DNA from: SG8-39 sp041558415 | Lineage (GTDB): Bacteria > Pseudomonadota > Gammaproteobacteria > Burkholderiales > SG8-39 | Reading direction: 5' to 3' | Length of the DNA stretch: 11,072 nucleotides | Assembly: GCA_041558415.1 (NCBI GenBank) | Contig: JBFFEY010000088.1 | Span: 1-11,072 of the forward strand | Shown: piece after piece, positions 1-6,985 of the stretch | Layout of the letters: each line of letters starts with the position of its first letter | Numbering within the stretch: position 1 is the stretch's first letter | The notes under the pieces: generated by a model | Seen by the model: only the letters and a program-made list of their open reading frames with translations | Database searches by the model: none | Told to the model about the DNA's origin: nothing | Position numbers and translations under genes: made by a program

Positions 1-1
1 C

Positions 2-973
2 GCCGAGGACACCGCGATCCGCGAGGCGGTCGGCAGGCAGGAGGCGATCGGGCTGCGGGGCGTCACCGACGGCGAGTTCCGCCGTGACTGGTGGCATCTC
101 GACTTCCTGTCACGGCTCGAGGGCGTGACGCTGCAGGACAACCCGGGGCCGAAGTTCGGCGGCACCGAGGAGCAGCCGCCGATTCCGACCGTGACCGGCC
201 CGATCCGCTGTGCGCAGCCGATCATGGTCGACGACTTCGCCTTCCTCAAGTCGATCACCACGCGCACGCCGAAGATGACCATCCCCTCGCCGTCGATGCT
301 GCATCTGCGCGGCGGGCGGGCGTCGATCTCGCGCGAGATCTACCCCGACATCGACGCGTTCTGGGCCGACGTGGCGGCGGCCTACCGCGAGGCCATCGGG
401 CAGCTGGCGCGCGCGGGTTGCAGTTACCTGCAGCTCGACGACGTGTCGTTCGCCTACCTCTGCGACCCCAAGATCCAGGCCAACTGCCGCAGGAATGGCG
501 ACGACCCCGCCAGCCTGCCGCGGCGCTACGCCGAGGTGATCAACGCCGTGGTCCGGGACCGTCCGGCGGGCATGACGATCACCATGCACACCTGCCGCGG
601 CAACTTCAAGAGTGCCTGGGTCGCCGAAGGCGGCTACGATCCGGTCGCCGAGGCGATGTTCGCCACCGACCTCGACGGCTATTTCATGGAGTTCGATTCG
701 GCGCGCGCCGGCAGCTTCGAACCGCTGCGCCTGCTGCCGCGCGGCAAGAAGGTCGTGCTCGGGCTGGTGACCACCAAGGTCGGCGCGCTGGAGTCGAAGG
801 AAACCCTGAAACGGCGCATCGACGAGGCGGCGAGGATCGTGCCGCTCGACGATCTCTGCCTTTCGCCGCAGTGCGGGTTCTCGAGCACGCATCACGGCAA
901 CGCACTGTCGCAGGACGATCAGTGGAAGAAACTGGAACGCATCGTGGAACTCGCAAAGGAGATCTGGGGATGA
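2..973 (+). CDS. MetE-like (cobalamin-independent methionine synthase superfamily) protein, 5' truncated
   Basis: The reading frame is open from the window edge, so the N-terminus (perhaps 50 residues) is missing and 323 residues remain. An internal ATG at 125 exists, but the coding sequence upstream of it (…TDGEFRRDWWHLDFLSRLEG) is clearly conserved family sequence, so 125 is not the start. The fold is the UROD/MetE C-terminal barrel. Zinc ligands of the family are visible: His and Cys in MHTCRGN (587-595), Glu in FMEFD (689-691) and Cys in SPQCGF (872-874). Relatives are usually annotated as 5-methyltetrahydropteroyltriglutamate-homocysteine methyltransferase. However, these short single-domain forms lack the N-terminal half of true MetE, and the superfamily includes thiol-alkylating enzymes such as epoxyalkane:coenzyme M transferase. 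A thiol-transfer role is therefore safer than methionine synthesis. It heads the visible run of + strand genes and overlaps the next gene. Confidence 0.87.
   Translation, partial: AEDTAIREAVGRQEAIGLRGVTDGEFRRDWWHLDFLSRLEGVTLQDNPGPKFGGTEEQPPIPTVTGPIRCAQPIMVDDFAFLKSITTRTPKMTIPSPSMLHLRGGRASISREIYPDIDAFWADVAAAYREAIGQLARAGCSYLQLDDVSFAYLCDPKIQANCRRNGDDPASLPRRYAEVINAVVRDRPAGMTITMHTCRGNFKSAWVAEGGYDPVAEAMFATDLDGYFMEFDSARAGSFEPLRLLPRGKKVVLGLVTTKVGALESKETLKRRIDEAARIVPLDDLCLSPQCGFSSTHHGNALSQDDQWKKLERIVELAKEIWG
955..961 (+). promoter_or_regulatory. Shine-Dalgarno for the NTF2-like gene
   Basis: AAAGGAG ends eight bases before the ATG at 970, inside the 3' end of the MetE-like gene. It supports the overlapping ATG as the true start. 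Confidence 0.7.
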
Positions 974-1341
974 GCATCGAGCAGGACATTCTGGCGCTGG
1001 AGGAAAAGCGCTGCGCGGCAATGGCCAGGAACGACATCGCCGCGCTGGAGGACATGTTTCACGACGATCTGATCTACACGCACTCCTCGGCGGTGGTCGA
1101 CACACGCGCGAGCTACCTCGAGGCGCTGAAGAGCGGCCACACGCGCTACCATAGCGTGCAGCGCTCGGACGAGAAGGTGCGAGTATGCGGCGACAGCGCG
1201 CTGGTGACCGGGCGCGCGATCATCGACGTCACCGTGAAGGGCGAGAAAAAGCACCTCGACACCCGCTTCCTCGACGTCTGGACCAAGACGCCGCAGGGAT
1301 GGAAGTTCGTCGCCTGGCAGTCGACCAAGCTGCCCGCCTGA
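970..1341 (+). CDS. NTF2-like / SnoaL-like small protein (DUF4440 type)
   Basis: This 123-residue protein starts at an ATG overlapping the previous stop (ATGA, 970-973), which suggests translational coupling. An AAAGGAG Shine-Dalgarno lies at 955-961. The sequence has the typical cone-fold layout of the nuclear transport factor 2 superfamily: an N-terminal helix (EQDILALEEKRCAAMARND), a DMFHDDLIYTHSS strand region, then the C-terminal strands DTRFLDVWTKTPQGWKFVAWQS. This resembles DUF4440/SnoaL-like proteins, which include ketosteroid-isomerase-type enzymes, ring hydroxylase beta subunits and many uncharacterised pocket proteins. Catalytic residues cannot be assigned from sequence alone. The coupling to the MetE-like gene suggests the two act on the same small molecule, but that is inference. 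Confidence 0.82.
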   Translation: MSIEQDILALEEKRCAAMARNDIAALEDMFHDDLIYTHSSAVVDTRASYLEALKSGHTRYHSVQRSDEKVRVCGDSALVTGRAIIDVTVKGEKKHLDTRFLDVWTKTPQGWKFVAWQSTKLPA

Positions 1342-1403
1342 TCGCAGGCCCTCGCGCTTAACCGGCATGCGCCTGCGTTGAGCGCCCGAACGCGCCGCAG
1401 CCC

Positions 1404-2615
1404 GTGACCGCGCCGGCCAGGGGCCGCGCGCTCGCGGCCTTTCGGATCAGAAGCTTCCGTTTCCAGTGGTCGGCGGACCTGCTGACCTCGTGGGCGTTCG
1501 AGATGGAAACGCTGATCCTCGGCTGGTACGTGCTGGTGGCCACGGACTCGGTGTTCCTGCTCACCGTGTTCGGCGCGCTGCAGTTCGTTGGCACGCTGCT
1601 GAGCCCCTATATCGGCATGCTGGCCGACCGCATCAGCCGGCGCACGCTGCTCATGGCGCTGCGCATTGCCTACGCGGGCTGCGCCTGGGCGCTCACCGCG
1701 CTCGAGGTGAGCGGCCTGCTCGCAACCTGGCAGGTCTTCGCCATCGCGCTGGTGGCCGGCCTGCTGCGGCCCTCCGACCTGGTGCTGCGCAACGCGCTGA
1801 TCGCCGATACCGTGCCGCAGGAACAGCTCACCAATGCGATGGGGCTGTCGCGCACCACCATGGACTCGGCGCGCATCGTGGGCACGCTGGTGGGCGCGGG
1901 GCTTTTCTCGTCCATCGGCTTCGGTCCGGCCTACGTGGTGGTGACGGCGTTCTACGTCGCCAGCGTGGCGCTCACGCGGGGCGTGGCGGCAGGCAGCGCG
2001 CGGCGCGCCGGCAGCGCCTGGACCGAGCTGCGGCTCGGCCTGCGCTACGTCCTCGACTCGCCGGCGATTGCCGGCATGATGTGCTTCGCCTTCCTGGTCA
2101 ACCTGACGGCGTTTCCCCTGTCGCACGGCATGCTGCCCTACGTCGCCAAGGACATCTACGGCACCGACGCCAACGGTCTCGCCCACCTCATGGCGGCCTA
2201 CGCGGTCGGCGCGCTCGCGGGATCGCTCGCGCTCGCCTGGTCGGGGCGCACCGCGCAGGCGACGCGCGTCGTGATCGCCGGCATCTTCGCGTGGTACCTT
2301 CTGCTGCTCGTGTTTGCGTTCACCGAGACCAAGGCGGTCGGCCTCGCGCTGCTCGTCGCGGTTGGCCTGGTGCAGAGCCTGTCGATGGTGTCGATGTCCG
2401 TCGCGCTGCTCATGATCACTTCGATCGAGTTTCGCGGTCGCGTCATGGGACTGCGCATGCTGGCGGTGTACGGCCTGCCGCTCGGCCTGCTTGCCGGCGG
2501 CGCCCTGATCGAGCGCATCGGCTTCACGCCGCAGGCAGTCCTCTACGCGATCATCGGGCTCGCGGTGTCCACATGGATTGCTTGGCGCTGGCGGGAGGCG
2601 CTATGGCGCAGATGA
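1404..2615 (+). CDS. MFS transporter, EntS-like (MFS_3 type)
   Basis: This is a 403-residue integral membrane protein with about 10-12 hydrophobic segments. The cytoplasmic loop between TM2 and TM3 carries the MFS signature GMLADRISRR (residues 71-80). The stretch around RNALIADTVPQEQLTNAMGL is typical of the EntS/MFS_3 branch, whose best known member exports enterobactin. The start is the GTG at 1404. The first in-frame ATG (about 1503) would remove the N-terminal amphipathic stretch and half of TM1, so GTG is preferred although no clear Shine-Dalgarno precedes it. It ends 36 bases before the reductive dehalogenase gene and probably shares its transcript. A role in moving the dehalogenase substrate or product across the inner membrane is inferred from context, and direction and substrate cannot be read from the sequence. 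Confidence 0.86.
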   Translation: MTAPARGRALAAFRIRSFRFQWSADLLTSWAFEMETLILGWYVLVATDSVFLLTVFGALQFVGTLLSPYIGMLADRISRRTLLMALRIAYAGCAWALTALEVSGLLATWQVFAIALVAGLLRPSDLVLRNALIADTVPQEQLTNAMGLSRTTMDSARIVGTLVGAGLFSSIGFGPAYVVVTAFYVASVALTRGVAAGSARRAGSAWTELRLGLRYVLDSPAIAGMMCFAFLVNLTAFPLSHGMLPYVAKDIYGTDANGLAHLMAAYAVGALAGSLALAWSGRTAQATRVVIAGIFAWYLLLLVFAFTETKAVGLALLVAVGLVQSLSMVSMSVALLMITSIEFRGRVMGLRMLAVYGLPLGLLAGGALIERIGFTPQAVLYAIIGLAVSTWIAWRWREALWRR

Positions 2616-2651
2616 AGACGGGCGCCGATCACCGCAAAGACCGCTGAACCC

Positions 2652-5600
2652 ATGCGGCTGTTCTCCGCCAAGCACCGGCCGTTCCACCTCGGGCCCTACC
2701 CGAGCGAGCGCCTGCGGCGGCGCGCGGACGCGCCCGACCTGGCGCGCGTGCCGGCGATGCAGGCGCTGTCGTTCGACGACCCGAATCCCGCGTCGCTTAC
2801 GCATGCGATGAAGCGCTTCATCGCGATGTTCGACGTCGTGCGCGACGGCGCGGTGGGTCCGCCGGCCGAGATTCCCGACGACCCTCGCGAGCGTGCAATC
2901 CACCTGAAGGGCGCGGGCGTTTACTTCGACGCGACCATGGTCGGTGCCTGTGTGCTGCCGCGCGCCGCTTTGCTCGCCGCCCCGATCCGCAACCCGATGG
3001 TGCGCGAGATCGCCGCCGAGCTTGAGCGCAGCGTGCCGAAGAGCTTCGCGGCGGGCATGGACATGATTCTTGCCGACGTCAAGGATGCGGCGCGGAAGAA
3101 GCTCGGGCCGATCGATACGCACACGCACGCGCTGGTGTTCCTCGTCGAGTACGCGCGCGATCCGCGCCCGGGCGAACCGGGCAGCGAATGGCTGGCGGGC
3201 ACGCAGGCGCAGCGCGCCGCGGTGCTCGCCGCACAGACTGCGGTGCTGCTGTCGACCTACCTGCGCATGCTCGGCTACCCGGCGCGCGCGCACAGCGCGA
3301 CGACGTCGGATGTCGATCTCGGCAAGCTGGCGGTAGCGGCGGGACTGGCTCTGCCCGACGCGCGGGACGGCACGCCGCGCCTGTGGCATCCCTATGTCGG
3401 CGCGCGCTTCGGCCTTGCGGCGGTGACGACCACGCTGGCGCTCGCGCCCGACCCGCCGCTCGCGGCGCCGGCGACCTGGGCCTGGCGCGATCGGCTGCGT
3501 GCGTATGGCCCCAAATGGTGGCTCGGCATCGGCACGTCGAAAAGCGCCCTCAATCGGGATCCGTACGCCAGGCGCGAGTTTCGCTCGGGGCCGCTGCCGT
3601 TCGAGCGCCTGAGACGCATCGCCGAGCCGACCACCTTCATCGACCACGCGCGCGTGCCACGTTTTCCGAAGCGCGCGGACTTCTTCGCGCGCGTGCTGTT
3701 CGGCGACCTGGGCAAGCAGGTGCAGGAGGACGGCAAGAACGCGCACTACGTGATGAAGAGCCCGATCGGCGCCTGCGCGCGGCGCGCGCTCGGCGCACTG
3801 CTGCTGCTGCAGTTCGGCGAAGCGCGCGGACCCGTGCTGCCCGGTGCGCGTGACCCGCAGCGCAACGCCGACAATCTCAAGGCGGCATCGTACTACCTGT
3901 CCTGCGATGCGGTGGGTCTGTGCGCGGTGCCCGAATGGGCCTGGTACTCGCACGATGCCGGCGGCAACCCGCTGCCGGCGTATCACAAGAACTCGGTCAA
4001 CATGCTGTTCGACCAGGGCCGCGAGACGATGGAGGCCGCGAGCGGCGACGACTGGATCTCGGTGGCGCAAAGCATGCGCGCGTACCTGCGCTTTTCGATG
4101 GTTGGCGGCATCATCGGCGAGCAGATCCGGCGTCAGGGCTACGCGGCGCGCGTGCACTCGGTGCTCGACGGCGACGTGCTGCAGCCCGGTCTGCTTCTGC
4201 TCTCGGGCCTGGGCGAGGTGAGTCGCATCGGCGAGGTCATCCTCAATCCCTTCCTCGGCCCGCGCCTCAAGTCGGGCGCGGTGACCACCGACATGCCGAT
4301 GAGCGCGGACCAGCCGATCGACTTCGGCCTGCAGCGCTTCTGCGAGCAGTGCAACAAGTGCGCACGCGAATGCCCTTCGGGCGCGATTACCGCGGGCCCG
4401 AAGCTGATGTACAACGGCTATGAGATCTGGAAGTCGGACGCCGAAAAATGCGCGCGCTACCGCATCACCAACAAGGGCGGTGGCATGTGCGGACGCTGCA
4501 TGAAGACCTGCCCCTGGAACCTCGAGGGGCTCTTCGCGGACGGCCTATTCCGCTGGGCTGCGATGCATCTGCCGCGCCAGGCGCGGCGCCTGGCATGGCT
4601 CGACGACTGGCTCGAGCGCGGTTCGATCAATCCGGCGAAGAAGTGGTGGTGGGACATCGAGCTGGACCGCAAGAGCGGCCGCTACGTGCGTGCCGCGCAG
4701 ACGCATGCGCGCGGTCTGCAGAAGGGGCTCGAGCTGAAGTACGAGGACCAGACGCTCGCCGTATATCCCGCGGACAAGATGCCGCCGCCTTACCCGGTAG
4801 CCTTTCCGGTGAACCGGGAAGAGGGGATCTCGCGCTACCGCGCACTGCTCACACCGGAGGAATACAGGGCGCGCCGCGCGCGCGGCGAGACCGAAGGACT
4901 CGCGCCGCCGTTCCGTATGCCGGACGCCCCGCCGCCCGTGTTTCCGGTGCTGCTGGCGCGACGCGAAGACATGACGCCGGACATCGCGCGCTTCGAGCTC
5001 GTTGCGCTAGAGGGCCAGACGCTGCCGCCGTTCGCGGCCGGCGCGCATGTGGACGTGGTCATCGCGCCCGAGTACCTGCGCCAGTACAGCCTCGCCGGCG
5101 ATCCCGCAGATTGCTCGAAATACGTGCTCGGCGTACTGCGCGAGGCGCGGGGGCGCGGCGGCTCGGCGCTCATGCACCGGGCGTTCCACGAGGGGCGGCG
5201 CGTGTTCATCTCGCCGCCGATCAATCATTTCCCCCTCGCCGAGGCGGCGGCCAGGAGCCTGCTGTTTGCCGGTGGCATCGGTGTCACGCCGCTGCTCACC
5301 ATGGCGCACCGCCTGCACGCGCTCGGCGCCGATTTCGAGCTGCACTACAGCGTGCACAGCCGCACGGCGGCGGGCTTTCTTTCGGATCTCGCGACCGCCG
5401 CCTGGAAGGACCGCGTCCGGCTGCACGTCAGCGAGGAAGGCAGCCGCGCGGATTTCGCGCAGCTCGTGCCCGGTTACGCCGGCGGTTTTCACCTCTACAC
5501 CTGCGGCTCGCCGCGCTATATGGATGCGGTTTATGCCGCGGCGCATGCCGGAGCCTGGCCGGACGACGCACTGCACCGGGAGTACTTCAGCGTGCCGGAG

Positions 5601-5885
5601 CCGCCGGACTACGTGAATCATCCGTTCACGCTCAAGCTGGCGCGCTCCGGCAGCCGCCTCGCGGTGCCGGCCGATCGCAGCGCCACCGAGGTGCTCGAGG
5701 CCGCCGGCGTGCACGTCGAGGTGAAGTGCTCGGATGGCATCTGCGGCACCTGTGCGGTTCGCCACCTGTCGGGCGAGATCGAGCACCGCGACTACGTGCT
5801 CTCGGCGAGGGAGCGCGAGCAGAAAATCATTCTGTGCTGCTCGCGCGCAAAGCACCCCGGCGGCGAGATCGTCGTCGATCTCTAG
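2652..5885 (+). CDS. rdhA: Self-sufficient (catabolic) reductive dehalogenase fused to an FMN/NAD(P)H/2Fe-2S reductase
   Basis: The protein has 1077 residues and is intact. Residues 1 to about 690 form a reductive dehalogenase: a B12-binding nitroreductase-like core with a WYSHD motif (Tyr432), the GLGEVSRIG segment, then two 4Fe-4S motifs. The first is Cys564-x2-Cys567-x2-Cys570-x3-Cys574-Pro. The second is Cys600-x12-Cys613-x2-Cys616-x3-Cys620-Pro. From about 764 there is a phthalate-dioxygenase-reductase-like module: FMN motif Arg810-Gln-Tyr-Ser-Leu, nucleotide motif GGIGVTP (874-880), Thr-Cys-Gly at 950-952, and a C-terminal plant-type ferredoxin with Cys1026, 1031, 1034 and 1062 (x4, x2, x27). 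BhbA of Comamonas and NpRdhA of Nitratireductor define this cytosolic class, which uses cobalamin plus NAD(P)H to remove halogen from halogenated hydroxybenzoates. There is no twin-arginine signal and no RdhB. In NpRdhA the active site is Tyr426, Lys488 and Arg552. Tyr432 fits, Arg562 is a candidate, and the Lys position looks replaced by Arg or shifted. The substrate is therefore unproven. Confidence 0.93.
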   Translation: MRLFSAKHRPFHLGPYPSERLRRRADAPDLARVPAMQALSFDDPNPASLTHAMKRFIAMFDVVRDGAVGPPAEIPDDPRERAIHLKGAGVYFDATMVGACVLPRAALLAAPIRNPMVREIAAELERSVPKSFAAGMDMILADVKDAARKKLGPIDTHTHALVFLVEYARDPRPGEPGSEWLAGTQAQRAAVLAAQTAVLLSTYLRMLGYPARAHSATTSDVDLGKLAVAAGLALPDARDGTPRLWHPYVGARFGLAAVTTTLALAPDPPLAAPATWAWRDRLRAYGPKWWLGIGTSKSALNRDPYARREFRSGPLPFERLRRIAEPTTFIDHARVPRFPKRADFFARVLFGDLGKQVQEDGKNAHYVMKSPIGACARRALGALLLLQFGEARGPVLPGARDPQRNADNLKAASYYLSCDAVGLCAVPEWAWYSHDAGGNPLPAYHKNSVNMLFDQGRETMEAASGDDWISVAQSMRAYLRFSMVGGIIGEQIRRQGYAARVHSVLDGDVLQPGLLLLSGLGEVSRIGEVILNPFLGPRLKSGAVTTDMPMSADQPIDFGLQRFCEQCNKCARECPSGAITAGPKLMYNGYEIWKSDAEKCARYRITNKGGGMCGRCMKTCPWNLEGLFADGLFRWAAMHLPRQARRLAWLDDWLERGSINPAKKWWWDIELDRKSGRYVRAAQTHARGLQKGLELKYEDQTLAVYPADKMPPPYPVAFPVNREEGISRYRALLTPEEYRARRARGETEGLAPPFRMPDAPPPVFPVLLARREDMTPDIARFELVALEGQTLPPFAAGAHVDVVIAPEYLRQYSLAGDPADCSKYVLGVLREARGRGGSALMHRAFHEGRRVFISPPINHFPLAEAAARSLLFAGGIGVTPLLTMAHRLHALGADFELHYSVHSRTAAGFLSDLATAAWKDRVRLHVSEEGSRADFAQLVPGYAGGFHLYTCGSPRYMDAVYAAAHAGAWPDDALHREYFSVPEPPDYVNHPFTLKLARSGSRLAVPADRSATEVLEAAGVHVEVKCSDGICGTCAVRHLSGEIEHRDYVLSAREREQKIILCCSRAKHPGGEIVVDL

Positions 5886-5950
5886 CCGGCGCGCAGGATG
5901 CCCTATACAGGCCGGTGGCCCTGCGGTACGGTGCCGTTTCACGCTTCTAG

Positions 5951-5957
5951 AGGAAGG
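5951..5957 (+). promoter_or_regulatory. Shine-Dalgarno for the radical SAM gene
   Basis: AGGAAGG lies ten bases before the ATG at 5968. It fixes that ATG as the start. The same frame is open well upstream inside the dehalogenase gene, but those codons overlap its ferredoxin domain in another frame and are not coding. Confidence 0.7.
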
Positions 5958-5967
5958 CAGTCACCGA

Positions 5968-6954
5968 ATGCTGAAGAGCCTGGCGAAGGAGCTCGCGCGG
6001 CGGTTCACCAGGCAGTCGCTGGAAGTCGACAACTTCGCCGATTCGCCGTTCTACGACCAGCGCGACCTCGAACGCTGGGCCGCCGACAAGGCACGCTATC
6101 TGCGCACGCACTACCTCGAGTATCCGGCCCTGGTACACATGGAGACGATCGCCTCCTGCAACGCGGCCTGCACGTTCTGCCCGTACACGGAACTCGATCG
6201 CAAGGGTACGCGCATGCCGGACGCCCTGATCGAGAAGATCATCGACGATCTCACCGCCATTCCGCGCGATCTGCAGTTCCACCTGTCGCCCTACAAGGTG
6301 AGCGACCCGTTTCTCGAGTCGCGCCTGTTCGATATCCTGGCGCGCGTCAACGAGAAGCTGCCGAATGCCGCGGTCAGCCTGATCACCAACGGCTCGGCGC
6401 TCACCGAGCGCAACATCGATCAGCTGACGCGAGTCAAGAACATCGCCTATCTCAGCGTGTCGCTCAACTTCTGCGACCCGGTGGAGTACGAGAGCGTCAT
6501 GCAGCTGCCGCTCGAGCGCACGCTGGCGCGGCTCGAGATCCTCAGCCGCAAGCACGCGCAGGGCAAGATCGACTTTCCGCTGCGCATCACGCGCGTATCG
6601 GTGTCGAGCGACGAGGACCGCGTGTTCCTGCAGTGGGCCAAGGCGCGGTTTCCGGCGTTCCGCGTCAGCATCCTGCCGCGCAACGACTGGATCGGCGTGA
6701 TCGATGCCGGCAATTTCGCGAGCCGCGTGCCGGACGTGCCCTGCCACCGCTGGTTCGACCTGTCGATCACGGCGACCGGCGTGGTCGCCATGTGCTGCAT
6801 GGACAGCAAGGCGGAGTACCCGAAAGGCGACGTCAACCGCGATCACGTGCTCGAGATCTACAACCAGCCGTGGCTGCGCAGCCTGCGCGAGCAGCTGATC
6901 AGCCGGCGTACCGCGGGCGGGCCCTGCGAGCGCTGCACCTATCTCAGCTACTGA
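5968..6954 (+). CDS. Radical SAM protein with SPASM-type C-terminus
   Basis: This protein has 328 residues. The radical SAM cluster motif is Cys64-x3-Cys68-x2-Cys71 (SCNAACTFCPY), which binds the 4Fe-4S cluster that cleaves S-adenosylmethionine. It is followed by a TIM-barrel-like run with LITNGSAL and conserved hydrophobic strands. The C-terminal region has Cys259, the pair Cys276-Cys277 (MCCMD), and Cys320-x2-Cys323 just before the end. This is the pattern of a SPASM/twitch auxiliary-cluster domain. Such enzymes modify peptides, sugars or other small molecules by hydrogen abstraction. No precursor peptide is visible nearby, so a RiPP role is not supported. It starts 82 bases after the reductive dehalogenase and is probably co-transcribed. 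The substrate is unknown. Confidence 0.9.
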   Translation: MLKSLAKELARRFTRQSLEVDNFADSPFYDQRDLERWAADKARYLRTHYLEYPALVHMETIASCNAACTFCPYTELDRKGTRMPDALIEKIIDDLTAIPRDLQFHLSPYKVSDPFLESRLFDILARVNEKLPNAAVSLITNGSALTERNIDQLTRVKNIAYLSVSLNFCDPVEYESVMQLPLERTLARLEILSRKHAQGKIDFPLRITRVSVSSDEDRVFLQWAKARFPAFRVSILPRNDWIGVIDAGNFASRVPDVPCHRWFDLSITATGVVAMCCMDSKAEYPKGDVNRDHVLEIYNQPWLRSLREQLISRRTAGGPCERCTYLSY

Positions 6955-6985
6955 TGGGCGAGCCGGCCCCGCGAAAACGCATGCC

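Noticed and set aside
1146..2186. Long - strand open frame across the NTF2-like and MFS genes
   Set aside because: It spans two real genes and their gap, has low-complexity composition and no domain.
2603..2647. 14-codon frame between the MFS and dehalogenase genes
   Set aside because: It starts inside the MFS gene, has no Shine-Dalgarno and is too short to support as a leader peptide.
2601..4157. Long - strand open frame (518 codons) opposite the dehalogenase
   Set aside because: It is a shadow of the GC-rich + strand gene. Its translation is rich in Arg, Ala and His with no recognisable domain, while the + frame has clear motifs.
4448..5950. 500-codon + strand frame inside the dehalogenase reductase region
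   Set aside because: It is an alternate frame of the fusion gene. The frame starting at 2652 carries all Fe-S, FMN and NAD(P)H motifs without interruption.
5898..5968. Possible small precursor peptide ahead of the radical SAM gene
   Set aside because: The frame from the ATG at 5898 has no Shine-Dalgarno and simply runs on through the radical SAM gene as a shadow, so there is no discrete peptide gene.
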